Source: DSBX01 sp046484845
Lineage (GTDB): Bacteria; Hydrothermota; Tepidihabitantia; Tepidihabitantales; Tepidihabitantaceae
Reading direction: 5' to 3'
Assembly: GCA_046484845.1 (NCBI GenBank)
Contig: JAWOIB010000072.1
Span: 1-9,691 of the forward strand
Length of the DNA: 9,691 bases
How positions within the stretch are numbered: position 1 is the stretch's first letter; the number at the start of each line of letters is the position of its first letter. Under the pieces are notes generated by a model. It saw nothing but the letters and a program-made list of their open reading frames with translations, ran no database searches and was not told where the DNA came from. This document shows, one piece after another, positions 6,221 through 9,691 of the stretch. The position numbers and the translations under genes are program-made.

Positions 6221-6280
6221 ATGAAGAGAGTCCTGTTGCTGGCCGCGGCCCTGCTCGTGACCCTGCTGGCCTGCGGCTGA
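6221..6280 (+). CDS. 19-residue lipoprotein-like micro-ORF
   Basis: ATG at 6221 reads MKRVLLLAAALLVTLLACG and then stops at TGA. AAGGGAG lies six bases upstream, a good ribosome site, and a plausible promoter lies before it. The peptide is a complete lipoprotein signal: Lys-Arg n-region, leucine/alanine core and an LLAC lipobox, but it ends one residue after the cysteine, so processing would leave only lipidated Cys-Gly. Its ribosome site and first ~36 coding bases resemble those of the hydrolase gene 135 bases downstream (38 of 50 aligned bases agree; the coding differences are mostly synonymous). It may be a functional micro-lipoprotein, a leader peptide for the hydrolase, or the remnant of a duplicated lipoprotein gene start. 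I cannot decide among these. Confidence 0.45.
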   Translation: MKRVLLLAAALLVTLLACG

Positions 6281-6288
6281 CCGGCCTG

Positions 6289-6309
6289 AGCGAAGCGGTC
6301 CGCTTCGCT
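6289..6309 (+). repeat. Hairpin between the micro-ORF and the hydrolase
   Basis: AGCGAAGCG pairs with CGCTTCGCT around GTC (9 bp; nominally 10 bp around one base). It starts eight bases after the micro-ORF stop and has no T-run. A second small palindrome, CCCGG-T-CCGGG, follows at 6311-6321. Together they could form an attenuator-type leader or an mRNA-processing structure. Confidence 0.45.
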
Positions 6310-6355
6310 GCCCGGTCCGGGACGGTCGTGCACCGGCGATGGAAAGGAGCCGAAG

Positions 6356-7753
6356 ATGAAACGATTACTGCTGCTCGCGGCGGCGCTGCTGCTCGCTGCC
6401 GGCTGCTCACCGGACGATATTGCCGGGACCTGGCAGGGTATGCTTGATGCCGGGCCGGTCCGGGCCCGGGTGGTGTTCAACATCACCCGCGAGAACGGCA
6501 AGCTGACCGCGACGCTCGACAGCCCGGACCAGGGCGCAACCGGCATCCCGGTGACCGAGACGGAGTTCACCGGCGGCCGGCTGCGGCTCGAACTGAAGGC
6601 GATTGCCGCGAGCTTCGAGGGTCGCCTTGAGGGCGACCGGCTGACCGGCGAATGGCGCCAGGCCGGTCGGTCGTTCCCGCTCGAGCTGGTGCGCGGTGCG
6701 GACGCGGCCGCCGCCCGCCGGCCCCAGGACCCGGTTCCGCCCTTCCCTTATCGCAGTGAGGACGTCACCTTCGCCGGCCCGGCCGGCACCATCGCCGGCA
6801 CGCTGACCTTACCGGAAGGCGACGGGCCGTTCCCGGCCGCACTGTTGATATCCGGCTCCGGCCAGCAGAACCGGGACGAGGAAATCTTCGGCCACCGACC
6901 TTTCCTGGTGCTGGCCGACTACCTGACCCGACGCGGTTTCGCGGTGCTGCGCTACGACGACCGCGGGGTGGGCGGCTCGACCGGCGACCCGGCCCTCGCC
7001 ACCAGTGAGGACTTCGCGCAGGACGCCCGGGCCGGGCTGGCCTGGCTGCGGGACCGGCCGGAAACCGACCCGGACCGGACCGGGGTCATCGGGCACAGCG
7101 AGGGCGCACTCATCGGCGGGATGCTCGGCGCCCGGGACGACGGCCCGTCTTTCATCGTGCTGCTGGCTGGCTCCGGCATCACCGGCGGCGAACTGCTACC
7201 GCTCCAGGGCGAACTGGTAATGCGCGCCGGCGGCGCGAGCGAGGCCGCCATCGCCGCGAACCTCCGACTTCAGGAGCGGCTGTTCCGCACCGCGCGCCGG
7301 GCCGTCGAGCCGGACGCGCTGTCGGTAGAACTGCGGGCCGTTTTCGAGGCGGAACTGGCCGCGATGGAGCCAGCGGTGCGCGCCGAGCTGACCTCTGAGC
7401 TGTCGGAAGAAGCCATCGGAGCCCAGGTCCGGGCGCTGGCCTCACCCTGGTTCCGGTTCTTCCTCGACTACGACCCGGCCGCGGACCTGCGCCGGGCAAA
7501 GGTCCCGGTGCTGGCGCTCTGCGGCGAGAAGGACCTGCAGGTTCCGCCGGGCCGGAACCTGCCCGCCATCCAAGCCGCGCTAGAAGCCGACGCCAACCCG
7601 GACTGCCTGGTGCTGGAACTGCCCGGGCTCAACCACCTGTTCCAGACCGCCGAAACCGGCTCGGTCCTGGAGTACGGGCAGATCGAGGAGACCTTCGCCC
7701 CGGTCGCGCTGGACGCCATCGGCGACTGGCTGATGGAACGCTTCGCGCGCTAG
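6356..7753 (+). CDS. Lipid-anchored alpha/beta hydrolase with N-terminal beta domain
   Basis: A predicted lipoprotein esterase/peptidase-like hydrolase of the alpha/beta superfamily (serine aminopeptidase S33 / COG1073-like group). Residues 1-17 form a type II signal with lipobox LAAGC (lipidated Cys17). Residues about 23-112 form a small beta-rich domain (GTWQGML, VRARVVFNI, LTATLDSPDQG, FEGRLEGDRLTGEWRQ) that often precedes such hydrolases. The catalytic domain begins near 130: GTLTLPEG, ISGSGQQNRDE (oxyanion region), FAVLRYDDRGVGGSTG, nucleophile elbow GHSEG with Ser248, then GEKDLQVP with Asp393 and GLNHLFQ with His427. The triad is complete, so the enzyme should be active, acting outside the cytoplasmic membrane. 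The region at 290-360 is a helical cap. Substrate unknown. Start fixed by AAAGGAG six bases upstream of ATG. It may share a transcript with the micro-ORF. Confidence 0.93.
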   Translation: MKRLLLLAAALLLAAGCSPDDIAGTWQGMLDAGPVRARVVFNITRENGKLTATLDSPDQGATGIPVTETEFTGGRLRLELKAIAASFEGRLEGDRLTGEWRQAGRSFPLELVRGADAAAARRPQDPVPPFPYRSEDVTFAGPAGTIAGTLTLPEGDGPFPAALLISGSGQQNRDEEIFGHRPFLVLADYLTRRGFAVLRYDDRGVGGSTGDPALATSEDFAQDARAGLAWLRDRPETDPDRTGVIGHSEGALIGGMLGARDDGPSFIVLLAGSGITGGELLPLQGELVMRAGGASEAAIAANLRLQERLFRTARRAVEPDALSVELRAVFEAELAAMEPAVRAELTSELSEEAIGAQVRALASPWFRFFLDYDPAADLRRAKVPVLALCGEKDLQVPPGRNLPAIQAALEADANPDCLVLELPGLNHLFQTAETGSVLEYGQIEETFAPVALDAIGDWLMERFAR

Positions 7754-7759
7754 CCAGGC

Positions 7760-8317
7760 TCAGGCTTCGTCCGGGCTGAGGTCGAAGTAATCGACGCGGC
7801 CGATGCCGAACGGGTACCCGGCGACCAGCCGGAGTTGACCCGACGGCTCGATGCCGATGAGCGAAACCGCGTCAATCAGCCCGATGGTCCGGCGGAGCCG
7901 GTTCGCCTCCTGGAGCGCCTCGATGCGCCGGTCCGGGTCTGGCACCCGGCCGACGACCAGGCCCGGCTCGAACTCCCCGCCGACCGCCGTCAGGCCGGCC
8001 GGCGCGCAACCAAGCAGGCTGTCGTGCAGGGTGAGCAACTCCTCCCGGCCCGACTCGACCGGACAGACCAGCCGATCCCCGCGCTCGACGCAGCGGTAGC
8101 AGTGGACGACCACCGGTTCCAGCCGCTTGCGTGTCTGACTCAGGTAGCCGGTGACCGATTCGAACTGGTCCAGCGTCGCCGGTGCGAAGGACGGGACGAT
8201 GGTGATATACGGCTGGACCTGGTAGAACCAGGGATCATACTTCTCCCGCAGGAGCTGGATTTCTTCCTGGTTGTCCAGCTTCGGCAGGACCACGACGCAG
8301 TACTCCAGCAGTCTCAT
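7760..8317 (-). CDS. 2H-phosphoesterase-fold (2'-5' RNA ligase-like) protein lacking catalytic histidines
   Basis: The layout fits the LigT/2'-5' RNA ligase-like group: opening strand EYCVVVLPKLDNQEEIQLLREKYDP, then QPYITIVPSF at residues 35-44, where active members have P-H-I-T, and after ~75 residues FEPGLVVGRVPD (116-127), where active members have a P-H-L-T-L-G-R-V pattern. Here the first histidine is Tyr37 (TAT) and the second motif reads Gly119-Leu-Val121, so both H-x-T motifs are lost while the surrounding strands are kept. The protein is thus probably a binding or structural member of the fold, not a phosphodiesterase. No signal peptide, so cytosolic. The ATG has no Shine-Dalgarno and lies six bases after a TAGAAT -10, predicting leaderless translation. 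Convergent with the hydrolase (six-base gap), divergent from the beta-helix gene. Family call is from motif spacing. Confidence 0.8.
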   Translation of the reverse strand: MRLLEYCVVVLPKLDNQEEIQLLREKYDPWFYQVQPYITIVPSFAPATLDQFESVTGYLSQTRKRLEPVVVHCYRCVERGDRLVCPVESGREELLTLHDSLLGCAPAGLTAVGGEFEPGLVVGRVPDPDRRIEALQEANRLRRTIGLIDAVSLIGIEPSGQLRLVAGYPFGIGRVDYFDLSPDEA

Positions 8318-8323
8318 CGGGGT

Positions 8324-8352
8324 ATTCTATCAGGAAATCAGGGGGTTGACAA
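8324..8352 (-). promoter_or_regulatory. Promoter for the 2H-like gene, leaderless
   Basis: Minus-strand TTGTCA (8352-8347), a 17-base spacer, and TAGAAT (8329-8324), then six bases and the ATG at 8317. The -35 lies at the centre of the palindrome at 8339-8359. Confidence 0.55.
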
Positions 8353-8359
8353 CCCCCTG
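8339..8359. promoter_or_regulatory. 10-base perfect inverted repeat, operator-like
   Basis: Arms CAGGGGGTTG and CAACCCCCTG flank a single central A. A one-base centre is poor for an RNA hairpin and typical of a dimeric-repressor site. It covers the -35 of the minus-strand promoter and contains a TTGACA (8346-8351) on the plus strand. Confidence 0.45.
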
Positions 8360-8374
8360 CCCGGCCCCGGCGGG

Positions 8375-8402
8375 TTGACACCCGGACGGGAAGACGGATA
8401 AT
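8375..8402 (+). promoter_or_regulatory. Promoter for the beta-helix lipoprotein gene
   Basis: TTGACA (8375-8380), a 16-base spacer, and GATAAT (8397-8402). Initiation near 8409 gives a leader of about 19 bases containing AAAGGAGG (8416-8423), four bases before the ATG. Confidence 0.6.
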
Positions 8403-8427
8403 TGCGGGGCTTATCAAAGGAGGCCAA

Positions 8428-9201
8428 ATGAAGTCTCGTTCCCTGTTGCTGGCACTGCTGGCCCTGTTGATGGCCGGCTGCCCGAAAACCGCGACCATCA
8501 CCGTGTCGCATTATGACCTGCTGGTTGCCCCTGACCGCTCGGGCGACTACTCCTCGATTCAGCAGGCGGTCCGCGCCGCGGGCGACGGCGACGTTGTCTA
8601 TGTCAAGCCCGGGGTCTACCGCGAGGATGTCACTATCGACAGACCCGGCATCCGGCTGGTCGGCGCCGGGCCGGACCAGGTTGTGATCGACGCCGGGCAG
8701 GCCTATGCCGCGCTCACCCTCACCGCCGACGGCTGCTTGGTCGATGGCTTCGCGCTCCGGAACGCCGGTTCCCACGGGCTCTACGTCAAGAGTGCCGGCA
8801 ACACCGTCAGCCGCTGCCTTATCATCGGCAACGGTGACCGGGGCATCTACTTCTCGAGCTTCGGCGGCAACCCATCCGCCCGCATTGACCACTGCACCGT
8901 CGCCGACAACGAAGTCTCCGGCATCTACGTCCCCGCCGGCAACCCGGAGACCGGGATCACGAACTGCATCGTGGCATTCAACAACCGGGCGATCGTGTCC
9001 GACGGCGACGGCAGGGGAATGAAGGTCGAGTTCAACTGCGCGTACGAACCGGACGGCACGGCCGGGCTGGTGGTCGAAGGCCGGGGCAACATCCGACGGG
9101 ACCCGCGTTTCGCCAACCACGACAAAGGAGATTATCGGCTGGGCAAGAACTCGCCCTGCCTCGGGGCGGCCGTCGACGGTTCGGACCTCGGCTGCTTCTA
9201 G
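8428..9201 (+). CDS. Right-handed beta-helix (pectate-lyase-fold) lipoprotein
   Basis: 257 residues. A type II signal (residues 1-17, lipobox MAGC, Cys18) predicts membrane anchoring. The body opens with VAPDRSGDYSSIQQAV, GDVVYVKPGVYREDV and IRLVGAGPDQVVIDAG, the usual start of NosD/DUF1565/pectinesterase-like beta-helix proteins. About five to six helix rungs follow at ~22-25 residue spacing (LTADGCLVDGFALRNAG, NTVSRCLIIGNGDRGIYF, ARIDHCTVADNEVSGIYV, TGITNCIVAFNNRAIVS, MKVEFNCAY). A closing segment follows (DPRFANHDKGDYRLGKNSPC, ending GSDLGCF) as in many secreted proteins of this type. It is short compared with enzymes of the fold, and I see no convincing catalytic cluster, so a carbohydrate-binding or structural surface role is as likely as lyase activity. 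Start fixed by AAAGGAGG. Convergent with the LolA-like gene, three bases between stops. Confidence 0.88.
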   Translation: MKSRSLLLALLALLMAGCPKTATITVSHYDLLVAPDRSGDYSSIQQAVRAAGDGDVVYVKPGVYREDVTIDRPGIRLVGAGPDQVVIDAGQAYAALTLTADGCLVDGFALRNAGSHGLYVKSAGNTVSRCLIIGNGDRGIYFSSFGGNPSARIDHCTVADNEVSGIYVPAGNPETGITNCIVAFNNRAIVSDGDGRGMKVEFNCAYEPDGTAGLVVEGRGNIRRDPRFANHDKGDYRLGKNSPCLGAAVDGSDLGCF

Positions 9202-9204
9202 CCG

Positions 9205-9691
9205 CTACCGTTCCAGCCAGCCCCGGGTGAAGACATCCCGGGGAATTGCGACATCGAGCTTCAGCTCGGTGAACTCGAGTTCGGTCCAGGTGTTCGCGCG
9301 CAGTTCGTTGACCATCCGCACCCGGACCGGGTAGTTGCGGCCGCCCACCCGCCGGACCTCCTCGACCGCCAGCGTCCGCAGCAGCCTGCCTGACGCGGCG
9401 TAGAGTTCACTGCGCCGGGCGATGAACTCGGTCGTGTCCACCCATAGCCGCTGCCGGGCGTAGTCCACGTCCGGCCGCTTTGCGGCCAGCTCGATGACGA
9501 GCATCTCCCGGCCGTCGAGGCTGTCGGTCCCGGCCGCTTCGACCTCGTAGTCGTCGAGCAGCTTCGTATTCCGGGCCGCGTCCGAGTAGGAGAAATCCGA
9601 GCCGGCGAACGACTGCCGGAGCATGTGGCCGGCAAGCCTGGTGCTCTTGCTCACATCCCGGAGCCACATCCACATCTCGTCGCCGAGCTTC
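9205..9691 (-). CDS. LolA-like outer-membrane lipoprotein-sorting protein, partial (N-terminus beyond window)
   Basis: The frame continues past an internal ATG at 9675 to the window edge as KLGDEMWMWLRDV, so the true start is outside and the coding region is cut here. The visible ~161 residues match the C-terminal two-thirds of the LolA-like 'outer membrane lipoprotein-sorting protein' family (COG2834, PF17131-type): D-E-M-W-M-W-L, QSFAGSDFSYSD, DDYEVEAAGTDSLDGREMLVIEL, RQRLWVDTTEFIARRSELYAASGRLLRTL, NYPVRVRMVNE, TELEFTELKLDVAIPRDVFTRGWLER. The family is a periplasmic half-barrel that binds lipid or lipoprotein acyl chains; members are commonly linked to RND/MmpL-type exporters. No exporter is visible here, but the upstream side lies outside the window. 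It supports a diderm host. Confidence 0.87.
   Translation of the reverse strand, partial: KLGDEMWMWLRDVSKSTRLAGHMLRQSFAGSDFSYSDAARNTKLLDDYEVEAAGTDSLDGREMLVIELAAKRPDVDYARQRLWVDTTEFIARRSELYAASGRLLRTLAVEEVRRVGGRNYPVRVRMVNELRANTWTELEFTELKLDVAIPRDVFTRGWLER

Noticed and set aside
8338..9120. 260-codon minus-strand frame opposite the beta-helix gene
   Set aside because: The plus-strand frame has a lipobox, beta-helix rungs, a promoter and a Shine-Dalgarno; the minus frame is a GC-rich shadow.
1..9691. CRISPR array, tRNA/rRNA genes, insertion sequence, toxin-antitoxin or phage-defence module
   Set aside because: No regularly spaced direct repeats, no tRNA-like cloverleaf, no transposase or nuclease motifs and no typical small paired genes were seen on either strand.

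Overview
The window is 9.7 kb of dense bacterial DNA. About 92% of it (from roughly position 780 to the end) is very GC-rich with strong C/G third-position bias. The first ~770 bases are visibly AT-rich and use different codons. The GC-rich part encodes several exported or lipid-anchored proteins: two signal-peptidase-II lipoproteins, a secreted protein of repeated carboxypeptidase-regulatory-like domains ending in a FlgD-like/sorting-type module, and a LolA-like outer-membrane lipoprotein-sorting protein. That set suggests a diderm. Secreted beta-sandwich proteins with this type of C-terminal module are common in WOR-3/Stahlbacteria, Eisenbacteria, Fermentibacteria and related FCB-type candidate phyla, most often seen as metagenome bins. 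This placement is an inference from protein style, not from a marker gene.

Layout. 1-726 (minus): start of a polytopic membrane protein that runs off the left edge, translationally coupled to the last ~18 codons of an upstream gene whose body is missing. The missing body is replaced, within about 20 bases, by GC-rich DNA, so a junction lies at about 770-790. 847-1422 (minus): peptide methionine sulfoxide reductase MsrA with two plausible starts. 1538-2041 (plus): unrecognised protein behind a good sigma70-type promoter. 2051-3568 (minus): two-gene unit, an unrecognised helical protein followed by a GNAT-like protein. 3655-4218 (minus): DUF2284-type cysteine-rich putative metal-binding protein, divergent from 4342-6045 (plus), the secreted five-repeat protein, which ends at a strong hairpin. 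6221-6280 (plus): a 19-residue lipoprotein-like micro-ORF, then two palindromes, then 6356-7753 (plus), a lipoprotein alpha/beta hydrolase. 7760-8317 (minus): a 2H-phosphoesterase-fold (2'-5' RNA ligase-like) protein lacking both catalytic histidines, divergent from 8428-9201 (plus), a small beta-helix lipoprotein. 9205-9691 (minus): LolA-like lipoprotein-sorting protein, cut by the right edge.

The genes do not form an evident single pathway. Common themes are cell-envelope location and short intergenic gaps (tail-to-tail gaps of 9, 6 and 3 bases). Consensus-like promoters TTGACA - 16 to 18 GC-rich bases - TANNNT-like can be read upstream of several genes. Two minus-strand genes (DUF2284 and the 2H-like protein) have a -10 hexamer 5-6 bases before the start codon, predicting leaderless mRNAs. 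The most unusual items are the composition/gene break near 775, the micro-lipoprotein with following palindromes, the catalytically dead 2H protein, and the palindrome that carries overlapping -35 elements of two divergent promoters. I see no CRISPR array, tRNA, rRNA, transposase or phage gene, and no obvious large multi-gene novel system.
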